From: Plantactinospora endophytica
GTDB taxonomy: Bacteria > Actinomycetota > Actinomycetes > Mycobacteriales > Micromonosporaceae
DNA: 64,000 bases
Direction: 5' to 3'
Assembly: GCF_016862915.1 (NCBI RefSeq)
Contig: NZ_BONW01000021.1
Location: forward strand, 1 to 64,000
The notes beneath the pieces were generated by a model, which was not told where the DNA came from, made no database searches, and worked only from the letters and a program-made list of their open reading frames with translations. Below, one piece after another: positions 25,705 through 34,149 of this stretch. Position numbers and translations under genes: made by a program. The stretch's first letter is position 1; every line of letters starts with the position of its first letter.

Positions 25705-26799
25705 ATGTGGGGACGACGCATCGCAATTGTCGTCGCCGCGGCGACAGCGGCCACCGTCGGTTTGGCCGCACCGCCCGCCCGGGCCGGCTGGCAGGACGAA
25801 CCGATCATCGCGGACGTCAACGGAGACGGCCGCCCGGACCGGAACACCCTCGGCACGCTGCCCGGCACCACCTCCTGCGCCGTACGGGTCGAACTCGGCC
25901 TGCCGGCCGGCGGCTACGGCCCGGCGCGGTCCTACGCGTACCTGCCGTCAACGGCGTACTGCCCGGACATGGGCGTGGGCGTCAACCTCGACGCCGACGC
26001 CGCGAACGAACTCGCGGTCACCTGGTTCGCCGGCCCGCCGCCGTCGGTCGGCAGCACCCTGCTGGTGCTGGACAGCTTCGCCGTCTCCGGTGGCTTCGAC
26101 ACCATCGACCAGCCCAGCTACATCGGCACCGCCGACTTCAACGGCGACGGCCGGCAGGACGTCTACGAGTGGACCGACCAGGGCGCCGGCTTCCGCACCT
26201 ATCTCAACACCGGCACCGGGTCGCTCACCCCCGGCCCGGTGCGGTACTGCTCCGGCCGGCCGCAGTACCAGCTCGCCGACTTCGACGCCGACGGCGCGAT
26301 GGACGTGACGATCGCGTACGCCGAGGGGTGCGGCAGCTACTTCACCGGCGTGGTCGTGGTGCTGGACGACGGCACCGTGGTCAACCTGCACGGTGACGTC
26401 AACGGCGACGACTTCTGGACGGTCGCGGTGGCCGACGTGAACCGGGACGGATTCCTGGACGTGATCACCACCAGCGACGTGACCGGGCGGCAGAGCGCCT
26501 TCATCGGCACCGGGGGCGGCACCTTCGTCCCCGCCCCGAGGGCGATCCGGGACAATCCACGGGTCAGCGCGGTCCGGGCCACCGGCATCCCGGTCATGGC
26601 CAACGACTTCGCCACCAACGGCACCCGGGTCACCATCGTCACCCGGCCGGCGCACGGCACCGTACAGGTCACCACCGGCGGGACGGTCATCTACCGGCCG
26701 TACCCGAACCGCAAGGCCGGCACCGACCGGTTCGTCTACCGGCTCACCGACGCCGGCCGGACCAGCAACGCCGCCGTCAGCCTGCGGATCGCCCGCTGA
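25705..26799 (+). CDS. Secreted FG-GAP/VCBS-like protein, family member F
   Basis: 364 residues. Signal peptide (cleavage after about residue 27, ARA). It has the best-preserved set of five calcium-loop motifs in the family: DVNGDGRPD (37-45), NLDADAANE, DFNGDGRQD, DFDADGAMD and DVNRDGFLD, followed by the Ig-like C-terminal domain (VMANDFA, RPAHGTVQV, AGTDRFVYRL). Four conserved Cys (TSCA, AYCPD, RYCSG, EGCGS). AGGAGG is 5 nt before the ATG. Its own dyad operator suggests separate transcription. The 3' end overlaps the convergent dehydrogenase gene by 23 nt. Function unknown. Confidence 0.86.
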   Translation: MWGRRIAIVVAAATAATVGLAAPPARAGWQDEPIIADVNGDGRPDRNTLGTLPGTTSCAVRVELGLPAGGYGPARSYAYLPSTAYCPDMGVGVNLDADAANELAVTWFAGPPPSVGSTLLVLDSFAVSGGFDTIDQPSYIGTADFNGDGRQDVYEWTDQGAGFRTYLNTGTGSLTPGPVRYCSGRPQYQLADFDADGAMDVTIAYAEGCGSYFTGVVVVLDDGTVVNLHGDVNGDDFWTVAVADVNRDGFLDVITTSDVTGRQSAFIGTGGGTFVPAPRAIRDNPRVSAVRATGIPVMANDFATNGTRVTIVTRPAHGTVQVTTGGTVIYRPYPNRKAGTDRFVYRLTDAGRTSNAAVSLRIAR

Positions 26800-28438
26800 A
26801 CCCCTGACCGGCGGTGACCACCTGCTCCAGCAGCGGCGCCGGGGCGAGCCCCGGTTCGCGGGACTCCCGGTAGAGCCGCTGCTGGATCCGCAGTGCCACG
26901 TCCGGGCCGACGGCGTCCAGCACCTCGAACGGGCCGGCGGGGTAACCGCAGCCCAGCGTCATCGCGTGGTCGATGTCGCGCGCCGTCGCGTACGACGCCT
27001 CCAGCATCCGGACCGCGTCGTTCAGGTACGGGAAGAGCAGCGCGTCCACCACCCGGCCGGCCCGGTCCCCGCAGACCACCCCGGTCCGGCCCAGCGCGGC
27101 GCAGACCGCCCGGGCGGTGGCGACCGCCTCGGCCGACGATCGGACGGTACGCACGATCTCCACCACCGCCCCGGCCGGCGTCGGGTCGAGCAGGTGCAGC
27201 CCGACCACCTCGGCCGGCCACCGGGCGGCCATCGCGATCTCGATCACCGGCAGCATGCCGGTGGTGGTGGCGAGCACCGCCTCCGGCTTGCAGACCTCGG
27301 CCAACTCGGCGAAGAGCGCCTGCTTGGCGGCGAGGTCCTCGGCCACCGCCTCGACCACCAGGTCGGCGTCGGCCAACCCGGCCAGCCCGCCGCCCGGGTC
27401 CAGCACGGTCACGTCGTACCCGGCCTGCCCGAAGAGGTCGGCGAGCCCGGTGGCGACGTCGCCGGACCCGACCACGCCGACCCGGCGCACCGGCCGGGCA
27501 CCCTCGACCGGCGCCGCGACTGCCTGGTCGTCGGCTGCCACGGTGCCCGAGCCGGGCCGCTCGTACCGGTAGAAGCCCTGGCCGGACTTGCGGCCCAGCA
27601 GTCCCGCCGTGACCATCTGGCGCAGCAGCGGCACCGGCGCGTGCCGGCGGTCCCGGCCACCCCGCCGGTACATGGTGTCCAGGATCTCGTACGCCGTGTC
27701 CAGGCCGATCAGGTCGAGCAGGGTCAGCGGCCCCATCGGCAGCCCGCAGCCCAGCCGCATCGCGGCGTCGATCTCCTCCCGGGTGGCGTACCCCGACTCG
27801 ACCATCGCGACCGCCTGGTTGAGGTACCCGAAGAGCAGTGCGTTGGCGACGAAGCCGGCCCGGTCGGCGACGGTCACCGCGACCTTGCCCAGCCGGGCGC
27901 AGAGGTCCTGCACCGCGCCGACCACCTCGGTCGCGGTGGTGACGGTGCGGATCACCTCGACCAGCTTCATCACCGGCGCCGGGTTGAAGAAGTGCATCCC
28001 GACCACCCGGTCCGGCCGGCCGGTCGCGACGGCGATCTCGGTGACACTCAGCGAGGAGGTGTTGCTGGCCAGGATCGCGGCCGGCCGGCAGATCCGGTCC
28101 AGGTCGGCGAAGAGCCGCCGCTTGAGGTCGAGCCGCTCGGGTACCGCCTCGATCACCAGGTCGACCTCGGCGAGTGCCGGCAGTCCGACGGCGAAGGTGA
28201 TCCGGCCCAGCAGTGCGTCCCGGTCGGCGCCGGTCAACCGGCCCCGGGCCACCGCCCGGTCGGTGGAGCGGGTGAGGGTGGCCCGGCCGCGTTCCAGGGC
28301 CTCGGCGGTGATCTCGACGGCGACCACCTCGACCCCGTTGCGGGCGAAGACCTCGGCGATGCCGGCGCCCATGGTGCCCAACCCGACGACACCGACGGTG
28401 CTGATGGTGCCGTCGGCACCGGTCGTTCCGCCTGCCAC
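26777..28438 (-). CDS. Two-domain 3-hydroxyacyl-CoA dehydrogenase, second domain degenerate
   Basis: 553 residues made of two fused 3-hydroxyacyl-CoA dehydrogenase units. Domain 1 (about 13-300) is complete: NAD site VGVVGLGTMGAGIAE, Ser in NTSSLSV, catalytic His in GMHFFNP, Glu in IEAVPE and Asn in GFVANAL, ending GRKSGQGFYRY. Domain 2 (about 320-553) keeps the Rossmann start (GVVGSGDVATG) but has TTTG for the Ser-Asn motif, GLHLLDP for HFFNP and RVVDAL for VAN, and stops short of the usual GRK-GxGFY ending. It should oxidise 3-hydroxyacyl-CoA through domain 1 only. It overlaps family member F at the 3' end by 23 nt. Confidence 0.87.
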   Translation of the reverse strand: MAGGTTGADGTISTVGVVGLGTMGAGIAEVFARNGVEVVAVEITAEALERGRATLTRSTDRAVARGRLTGADRDALLGRITFAVGLPALAEVDLVIEAVPERLDLKRRLFADLDRICRPAAILASNTSSLSVTEIAVATGRPDRVVGMHFFNPAPVMKLVEVIRTVTTATEVVGAVQDLCARLGKVAVTVADRAGFVANALLFGYLNQAVAMVESGYATREEIDAAMRLGCGLPMGPLTLLDLIGLDTAYEILDTMYRRGGRDRRHAPVPLLRQMVTAGLLGRKSGQGFYRYERPGSGTVAADDQAVAAPVEGARPVRRVGVVGSGDVATGLADLFGQAGYDVTVLDPGGGLAGLADADLVVEAVAEDLAAKQALFAELAEVCKPEAVLATTTGMLPVIEIAMAARWPAEVVGLHLLDPTPAGAVVEIVRTVRSSAEAVATARAVCAALGRTGVVCGDRAGRVVDALLFPYLNDAVRMLEASYATARDIDHAMTLGCGYPAGPFEVLDAVGPDVALRIQQRLYRESREPGLAPAPLLEQVVTAGQGFSGRSAG

Positions 28439-28550
28439 CCCTGGCCTCCCGCTCCGCTCCGGGCCGCCGACTGAACGGCCGCTAAGTCACTTGCGGCGAG
28501 TCTGCCACGGACCGCCGGAACGCCTCGGCCCGGTGCCTCGTCGCGACCGG

Positions 28551-29600
28551 CTAGAGCAGATCCAGCAGGGCGGCGGCGAACTCGGTCGGACGCTCGATGT
28601 TGGGCGAATGACCGCAGCCGGCGAGGACGATCTCCCGGTAGCTGCCGCCGGCCGCCGCGTACCGGTCCAGCACGGCACGGGTCTGCCCGATCATCGGCTG
28701 CGGCGGACACGCCTCGACCCCCGGCCAGCCGGGCAGCACGCCGAGCGCCCCGAGCTGGGCCAGGTCGAAGAGGGAGGTGTCCGAGACGATCACGTCGGCG
28801 TCGCCGCGTACCCAGGTGATCGGCGGCTTGACCGGTACGGCGACCAGCTCGTCGGCGATCCGGAAGTACTTCGGCGTCAGGGCGTTCAGCACGCCCCGGT
28901 CTCCCGGCGCCATCCCCGGCCAGTTGTCGCTCGGCAGCATCGTGCCCGGGTAGTTGTCGTCGCCGGTCGCGGTGGAGAGCACCGAGTCGAGCAGTAGTTC
29001 CTCGTCCGCACCGAGGCTCGCCGGGTCGGCCACGTACGCGCTCCGCAGCACCGTACGCGGACTGGTCGGCTGCTCGGCATCCCGGTCACCGGCAGCCAGC
29101 CGGGCGACGAAGTCCCGATTTCCGGTACCGCCCCCGGTGCCGGCGAAGTCCGGCGTGGTCGGCGTACCGGCCAGGTCCCGGGTTCCGCCGAACCCGTACG
29201 GCGAGACGGGCGCCGCCAGCAGCAGCCCGGCCACCCGCTCGGGCCGGTCGACCAGCAGCCGCATCGCCACTCCCCCGCCCAGCGAGTGCCCGACCAGCAC
29301 CGGACGGGCGCCGGCCGCGCCGAACAGGGACGGCTCGTCGAGCAGCGCGGCGACGTCGTCGGCGAAGACGCCCAGCCCCCGGGTGGCGTCCACCGGCGCG
29401 ACCTCGGTACCGCCGTACCCGCGCAGGTCGGGGGCGACCAGCCGCAGGTCGGCCGGCAGGTGCCGGATCAGCGGCTGCCAGAAGTCGGCGGACGAGCAGT
29501 TGCCGTGGATCAGCAGTACCGGCCGGCCGTCCTCGGGGCCCGCCACCAGCACCCGCTGCCGGATGCCGTTCGCCGTGATCTCGTGTCGCCGGATCTCCAT
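28551..29600 (-). CDS. Alpha/beta hydrolase (epoxide hydrolase/lipase-like fold)
   Basis: 349 residues beginning MEIRRHEITANG at 29600; the longer frame upstream runs into the repeat region and is unlikely. Oxyanion strand VLLIHGNCSSADFW, nucleophile elbow GHSLGGG (about residue 113), acid candidate in VRGDADVIV and catalytic His in AGCGHSPNIERP near the C-terminus. No signal peptide. It resembles haloalkane dehalogenase/haloperoxidase-type hydrolases. Substrate unknown. Confidence 0.85.
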   Translation of the reverse strand: MEIRRHEITANGIRQRVLVAGPEDGRPVLLIHGNCSSADFWQPLIRHLPADLRLVAPDLRGYGGTEVAPVDATRGLGVFADDVAALLDEPSLFGAAGARPVLVGHSLGGGVAMRLLVDRPERVAGLLLAAPVSPYGFGGTRDLAGTPTTPDFAGTGGGTGNRDFVARLAAGDRDAEQPTSPRTVLRSAYVADPASLGADEELLLDSVLSTATGDDNYPGTMLPSDNWPGMAPGDRGVLNALTPKYFRIADELVAVPVKPPITWVRGDADVIVSDTSLFDLAQLGALGVLPGWPGVEACPPQPMIGQTRAVLDRYAAAGGSYREIVLAGCGHSPNIERPTEFAAALLDLL

Positions 29601-29745
29601 CCGAGCGATGATGCCAGCCGACCGCAGCCGGGAACATGTGGCTCTTCGCCATATTCCGAGCCGGACACCGCCTCGGCGACCACCTCGCCACCCGCCGGAA
29701 CCCTCGCGCCGCAAGCCCTCGCCAGATGAGGCCGAGTCGGCTCGC

Positions 29746-29986
29746 AGTCGAGCTGCCCCGCCTGTGCGTCCAACTCCAGACCTGCCATCTCGCGTCCGAC
29801 CGAACGACTGTCGAGCTGCCCCGTTGGTGCACCCGCCTCCGAATGCACACGTTCACCATGCGCCCGACTGGGCCAGTGTCGAGCTGCCCCGCCTGTGCCT
29901 CTGACGTTCCGGGCCCGCGCCCGCCCTGAGTCCGGCCGGGCAACTGTGGAGATCGGGCAACTGTCGAGCTGCCCCGCCTGGGCGTC
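29746..29986 (+). repeat. Four interspersed direct repeats, core GTCGAGCTGCCCCG
   Basis: Core GTCGAGCTGCCCCG begins at about 29747, 29810, 29878 and 29963. Three copies continue CCTGKGC-; copy 2 continues TTGGTGC. Intervening sequence is unique and of unequal length (about 39, 44 and 61 bp), so this is not a CRISPR array. I do not see the core elsewhere in the window. Confidence 0.85.
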
Positions 29987-30134
29987 GATTCGCGGAGGGT
30001 GCACTCGATGCTCTCCGGGTCGACTCAGCGTGGGCTGCGGGCGGTGCCCGGCGGACAAGACGCCGATGCGGATCTTGGGTGCCCCGTTCGTGCACCCAGC
30101 TCGACAGGCCGGGCGGCGCAGTGTCCCTGCCCGG

Positions 30135-30151
30135 CCTGACCGCAGGTCAGG
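30135..30151 (-). terminator. Possible weak terminator of the FHA gene
   Basis: Perfect 7-bp stem CCTGACC / GGTCAGG with a 3-nt loop, about 70 bp after the FHA stop codon (minus strand). No U-tract. Confidence 0.3.
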
Positions 30152-30221
30152 ACATCCGCCCGACATGATGTCCGGCCCGGCCCGCCGCAGCGCAACAGCG
30201 GGGCGGAGGAGGAGCGGTCGG

Positions 30222-30776
30222 TCACTGTAGGGCGAGGTACACCCAGGTCATTCCGCCGGCGAGGGCGACGCAGCCACCGACCATCAGCATCACGCGGCGG
30301 GCGGAGCGCCGGGTGCGCGTGCCCATCAACTGGGTGGGCGCGGCGAGCGCGCCGACCGCCGAGGCGTTCACCGCCGGAGGCGAAGTCGGGGGCCGGGGCG
30401 GGGGCAGGGGCGGGGGCGGCGTCAGCCGGGCCCGGTAGGTGCCCAACTGGTCGGTGGCGGCGGCGCCGGGGTCGAAGAACCGCAGCTCCAGGTTGCCGAG
30501 CCGGATCCGGTCGCCGTCCCGCAGCTCGGTGTGCCCGGAGAGGCGCTCGTCGTTGAGCCAGGTCCCGTTCGTCGACCCGGTGTCGGTCAGCAGCACCCGA
30601 CCGGCGGCGAGTTCGACGGTGGCATGGCACCGACTGACCTTGGGATCGTCCAGCAGTACGTCGACGCCGTCCTCCCGACCGATCCGGCGTACCCCGGGGC
30701 GCAGCCGGAAACTGGCACCTCGGAGTGGTCCGCTGGTCACGGTCAGCAACGGCAACAGATCAAGTTGGTCGGACAT
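30222..30776 (-). CDS. FHA-domain membrane protein
   Basis: 184 residues. An FHA phosphothreonine-binding domain spans about residues 10-105 with all key motifs: RRIGREDGVDVLL, SRCHATVEL and DTGSTNGTWLND. A Pro-rich linker (PPPPLPPPRPP) and one C-terminal membrane helix (VMLMVGGCVALAGGMTWVYLAL) follow. It would dock phosphorylated partners of Ser/Thr kinases at the membrane. Start MSDQLDLL at 30776 is chosen because GGAG lies 8 nt upstream; Met at 30788 has only a poor site. No kinase gene is nearby. Confidence 0.85.
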   Translation of the reverse strand: MSDQLDLLPLLTVTSGPLRGASFRLRPGVRRIGREDGVDVLLDDPKVSRCHATVELAAGRVLLTDTGSTNGTWLNDERLSGHTELRDGDRIRLGNLELRFFDPGAAATDQLGTYRARLTPPPPLPPPRPPTSPPAVNASAVGALAAPTQLMGTRTRRSARRVMLMVGGCVALAGGMTWVYLALQ

Positions 30777-30977
30777 GGATTGCTCCATCCGGCTTCGCCC
30801 CCCACCGACGCGGCAACGTCGGCCCCCGGGTCAGCTTCCCATCCGGCCCGCCCCGGATTCCACAACCCGCCGGGTCGAACCACGCTGACCAGGGAGAGGA
30901 ATCGGGCTCGCCGGTTCGGCCGAGAGGGTGTCGGGACGCGGCGATCGGTATACCTACCCGCGAGTAGCCCTCGGGTC

Positions 30978-30983
30978 TAGACT
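30978..30983 (+). promoter_or_regulatory. -10 box TAGACT for a leaderless aldehyde dehydrogenase mRNA
   Basis: TAGACT ends 6 nt before the ATG at 30990 and there is no ribosome site, the arrangement of actinobacterial leaderless transcripts. A GGTATACC palindrome (30947-30954) lies just upstream, near the -35 region. Confidence 0.5.
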
Positions 30984-30989
30984 TCCGCC

Positions 30990-32486
30990 ATGACGACCGT
31001 GAACGCTCCCGGCGTACCCGGCATCTCGGACGGCGAGTTGATCTCCACCAATCCGGCCACCGGGGAGCTGGCGGGGCGGTTCCCGGTCGCCGACGCCGAG
31101 GCCGTCGGCCGGGCCGTCGGCCGAGCCCGGGAGGCCGCCGACTGGTGGGCCGGGCTCGGCTTCACTGGTCGGCGGGGTCGACTGTTGCGTTGGCGGGCGC
31201 TGCTGGCCAACCGGATCACCGAACTCGCCGCACTGTCGCACCTGGAGACCGGCAAGCCGATCGCCGACGCCGTGGTCGAGGCGGTCAGCGCCATCGACCA
31301 TCTCGACTGGGCAGCCCGGAACGCCAAGCGGGTACTCGGCCCCCGCCGGATGCGGTCCCGGCTGGTCGTCGCCGAGTTCTCCGCCCGGCTGGAATACCGG
31401 CCGCTCGGCGTGGTCGGGATGATCGCGCCATGGAACTATCCGGTACTGACCCCGCTGGGCGCCTTCGGCTACGCGCTGGCCGCCGGCAACGCGGTCGTGC
31501 TCAAGCCGAGCGAGTACACCCCGGCCGTGGGGCAGTGGCTGGTCGACACCTTCGCGGAGGTCGTACCGGAACAGCCGGTGTTGCAGGCGGTGCACGGGCT
31601 CGGTGACGTGGGGGCAGCACTGTGCCGGTCCGGCGTCGACAAGATCGCGTTCACCGGTTCCACGCGTACCGCGAAGAAGGTGATGGCCGCCTGCGCCGAG
31701 AACCTCACTCCGCTCGTGGTGGAGGCCGGCGGCAAGGACGCCGTGATCGTCGACGACGACGCCGACCTGGACGCCGCCGCCGAGGCCTGTGTCTGGGGCG
31801 CCCTCACCAACGCCGGGCAGACCTGCATCGGCATCGAACGGGCCTACGTCACCGCGCCCGTCTACGACGCCTTCGTGGACAAGGTGGTGACCAGGGCCGG
31901 TCGGCTCACCGTCGGCCCCGACGGCACCGACCTCGGCCCGATCACCATGCCCGACCAGATCAGCACGATCCGCCGGCACATCGAGGACGCCGTCGCGCGT
32001 GGCGGGCGGGCCGTGCTCGGCGGGGTCGACGCGGTCCAGCCGCCGTACGTGCACCCGACGGTGCTGGTCGACGTACCCGAGGATGCCGACGCGGTCCGCG
32101 AGGAGACCTTCGGCCCCACCCTCACCATCACCCGGGTCGCCGACGTCGACGAGGCCCTGACCCGCACCAACGCGGTCCGGTACGGGCTCGGCGGCGCCGT
32201 CTTCGGCCGCCGCCGGGCCACCGAGATCGCCGCCCGGATGCGCTCCGGGATGACCGCGATCAACTCCACCCTCACCTTCGTCGGAATGCCGACACTGCCG
32301 TTCGGCGGGGTCGGCGACTCGGGCTTCGGCCGGATCCACGGCGCCGACGGACTGCGCGAGTTCGCCCGCAGCAAGGCGGTGACCAGACGGCGTGGACCGT
32401 CCATGCTGCCCGCGATGACCTTCGAACGCACCCCCGCACAGGTCGACCGCATCGTCAAGGCAGTCAAAATTTTGTACGGGCGGTGA
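30990..32486 (+). CDS. Aldehyde dehydrogenase family protein (NAD(P)+-dependent)
   Basis: 498 residues. It oxidises an aldehyde to the acid (or semialdehyde to diacid). Motifs: NAD-binding GMIAPWNYPV and KPSEYTP, FTGSTRTAKKV, general base Glu in VVEAGGKDAVIV (about residue 248), nucleophile Cys in NAGQTCIGIERAY (about 281), and EETFGPTLTI and FGGVGDSGFGR near the C-terminus. Length and order are typical. The leaderless start at ATG 30990 is inferred from the -10 at 30978-30983. Substrate unknown. Confidence 0.92.
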   Translation: MTTVNAPGVPGISDGELISTNPATGELAGRFPVADAEAVGRAVGRAREAADWWAGLGFTGRRGRLLRWRALLANRITELAALSHLETGKPIADAVVEAVSAIDHLDWAARNAKRVLGPRRMRSRLVVAEFSARLEYRPLGVVGMIAPWNYPVLTPLGAFGYALAAGNAVVLKPSEYTPAVGQWLVDTFAEVVPEQPVLQAVHGLGDVGAALCRSGVDKIAFTGSTRTAKKVMAACAENLTPLVVEAGGKDAVIVDDDADLDAAAEACVWGALTNAGQTCIGIERAYVTAPVYDAFVDKVVTRAGRLTVGPDGTDLGPITMPDQISTIRRHIEDAVARGGRAVLGGVDAVQPPYVHPTVLVDVPEDADAVREETFGPTLTITRVADVDEALTRTNAVRYGLGGAVFGRRRATEIAARMRSGMTAINSTLTFVGMPTLPFGGVGDSGFGRIHGADGLREFARSKAVTRRRGPSMLPAMTFERTPAQVDRIVKAVKILYGR

Positions 32487-32552
32487 CCCTAGACTGACCG
32501 ATCGTAGGGACAAAAGGACGACTAGGACATCCCTGGCCGCCTCCCGCATCGG

Positions 32553-32558
32553 TACCGT
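32553..32558 (+). promoter_or_regulatory. -10 box TACCGT for a leaderless methyltransferase mRNA
   Basis: TACCGT lies 7 nt before the ATG at 32566, with no ribosome site. Confidence 0.45.
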
Positions 32559-32565
32559 TCGCCCA

Positions 32566-33225
32566 ATGGGGCTGCACGCGTTGCGATTCCGCCTGGTCGA
32601 CAGCGAGAACTCCTGGGGTGCCCGGCGGCGAGCGCGCCGGGCCGGATGGCTCGCGGAAACGTTCCCGGACCTGGCCCAGATGTCCGTCGTCGACCTCGGC
32701 GGACGGGTCAGCACCTGGGCCCAGGCCGGGGTACGCCCGAAACACGTCCACGTGGTGAACCTCGAAGAGTCCCCGGCCGACGTACCGGAGTGGGCCGAGG
32801 TGGACCGGGGCGACGCCTGCGCGCTGCCCCGGCACATCGCGAACCGCCGCTACGACCTGGTCTTCTCCAACTCCGTACTGGAACACGTTGGCGGGCACGA
32901 GCGCCGGCTGCGGTTCGCCGAGACGGTGCACGCGCTCGCCGACGCGCACTGGGTGCAGACCCCGTACCGGTACTTCCCGATCGAGCCACACTGGATCGCC
33001 CCGGGTATGCAGTTCACCCCGGTCCGGCTGCGGGTCGCACTGGCCCGCCGCTGGCCGCTGGCGCACACCCGGCCGGACTCCCGAGAACTGGCGATCCAGC
33101 AGGTGCTCTGGACCGAGTTGGTGGACCGGTCCCAGATGCGGCACTACTTCCCGCACTCGCAGATCCGGGCCGAACGGCTGGCCGGGATGATCAAGTCGCT
33201 GATCGCGGTCCGTACCGGCGCCTGA
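32566..33225 (+). CDS. Class I SAM-dependent methyltransferase (type 11-like)
   Basis: 219 residues. The SAM-binding motif I is modified (MSVVDLGGRVSTW, about 37-49). Acidic motif II is VVNLEESPADV, and RYDLVFSNSVLEHVGGHERR is the hallmark of Methyltransf_11 proteins. WVQTPYRYFPIEPHW follows. Acceptor unknown. It ends 12 bp from the convergent MauE-like gene. Confidence 0.82.
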   Translation: MGLHALRFRLVDSENSWGARRRARRAGWLAETFPDLAQMSVVDLGGRVSTWAQAGVRPKHVHVVNLEESPADVPEWAEVDRGDACALPRHIANRRYDLVFSNSVLEHVGGHERRLRFAETVHALADAHWVQTPYRYFPIEPHWIAPGMQFTPVRLRVALARRWPLAHTRPDSRELAIQQVLWTELVDRSQMRHYFPHSQIRAERLAGMIKSLIAVRTGA

Positions 33226-33237
33226 CCGGGGTCGGGG

Positions 33238-34080
33238 TCAACTCGCGTACGCCGGGTCGGCCAGGCTGACCAGGGTGGCTCCGGTCGAGTCGTCCACCAG
33301 GGCGACCCGGACCCGGTCCGGTGCCACCTCGGCGGCCGGTACGGCGAACACCGCAGTCGCCGGCCGGCCCTGGTAGCGGGCCGAATAGCAGACCATCCGC
33401 CAGGACTCCTCCAGCCAGTGCTCCCGGACGTCCGAGGTGAGCAGCGCGGCGACCTGCCGGTACGCGGCACTGAGCTGGAGTTGCTGCACACTCGCCAGCA
33501 GCGGTACGCCGGAGCCGCCGCGCAGCGGCGAGGTCAGCCGGACCCGGAGCCGGCGCAGCGGCAGCAGCCAACCCGAGTCGAACTCGGGCGACAGTGCGAC
33601 GATCAGCGCCGCCTCGGCCAGCAGCAGCCCGACCGAGGCGGCCGGGGCGCCGGTCAGCGCCGGCAGCCAGTACGTGCCACCGGCCGCGACACCGAAGAGC
33701 CCGGCCAGCGCCAGCACGCCGGCCCGGCCGATGCTGCGCCCGGTGACCGGGGTGGCCTTGGCGCTCAGGCAGCCGCAGGACGCGCCGGGTGCGACGCGGC
33801 GGGCGTACCAGAGGTAGCCGACGAAGCCGGCGGCCAGCGCGGTCGCCGCCACCGGCTCGGCGACCGGGGCCGGCGGCAGCACCAGCGCGACGCCGAGCAG
33901 CAGTTCGACCCCGCCGAGCAGCCGGTACGCCGGCACCGCCCGCTCGGGGCCGAGCAGCGTGCCGAGCGCCGAGTTGCCGACCTGTCCGGCCACCCGCCGG
34001 TCGAGGAGCTTGATCCGGGCGGACCAGATCAGCACGACGCCGACCAGCAGGGACTGGAGCGCCGCCAGGGACTGGAGCAT
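33238..34080 (-). CDS. MauE/DoxX-family redox-associated membrane protein
   Basis: 280 residues. An N-terminal four-helix MauE domain (about residues 1-160) includes a CGCL motif (ASCGCLSAKATPVTG) that could be redox active, followed by a soluble C-terminal region of about 110 residues of unknown fold. In methylamine utilisation, MauE with MauD is needed to form the disulfide-rich light chain of methylamine dehydrogenase. Here it is the last gene of an operon that starts with a 15-cysteine protein, which makes a disulfide-forming role attractive, though unproven. 69 bp follow the Tat-protein gene. Confidence 0.8.
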   Translation of the reverse strand: MLQSLAALQSLLVGVVLIWSARIKLLDRRVAGQVGNSALGTLLGPERAVPAYRLLGGVELLLGVALVLPPAPVAEPVAATALAAGFVGYLWYARRVAPGASCGCLSAKATPVTGRSIGRAGVLALAGLFGVAAGGTYWLPALTGAPAASVGLLLAEAALIVALSPEFDSGWLLPLRRLRVRLTSPLRGGSGVPLLASVQQLQLSAAYRQVAALLTSDVREHWLEESWRMVCYSARYQGRPATAVFAVPAAEVAPDRVRVALVDDSTGATLVSLADPAYAS

Positions 34081-34149
34081 GATGCCCTCCTCTCTCGTGC
34101 CGGGTGCGGATGCGGGCCCGTCGACGCTGGACGGGCCCGCCCCGCACCG

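Larger units (their letters stand above)
29601..30221. other. 620-bp intergenic region with repeats, no convincing gene
   Basis: Open frames cross this stretch on both strands but lack ribosome sites and recognisable domains, and they encode only translations of the repeat (e.g. minus-frame AQAGQLDS). It holds the four-copy direct repeat listed separately and a degenerate inverted relative near 30090-30107 (minus strand CTGTCGAGCTGGGTGCAC). It also holds inverted repeat CCTGACC-GCA-GGTCAGG (30135-30151), possibly a weak terminator for the FHA gene, and GGACAT/ATGTCC arms near 30150-30173. Confidence 0.6.

Noticed and set aside
29636-29929. Plus-strand open frame and an overlapping minus-strand frame (to 30166) over the repeats
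   Set aside because: The translations only reflect the nucleotide repeat (VELPR..., AQAGQLDS), with no ribosome site or domain, so I treat the region as non-coding.
29746-29986. CRISPR array
   Set aside because: Only four degenerate repeats, spacers of unequal length (39-61 bp), no leader and no cas genes anywhere in the window.
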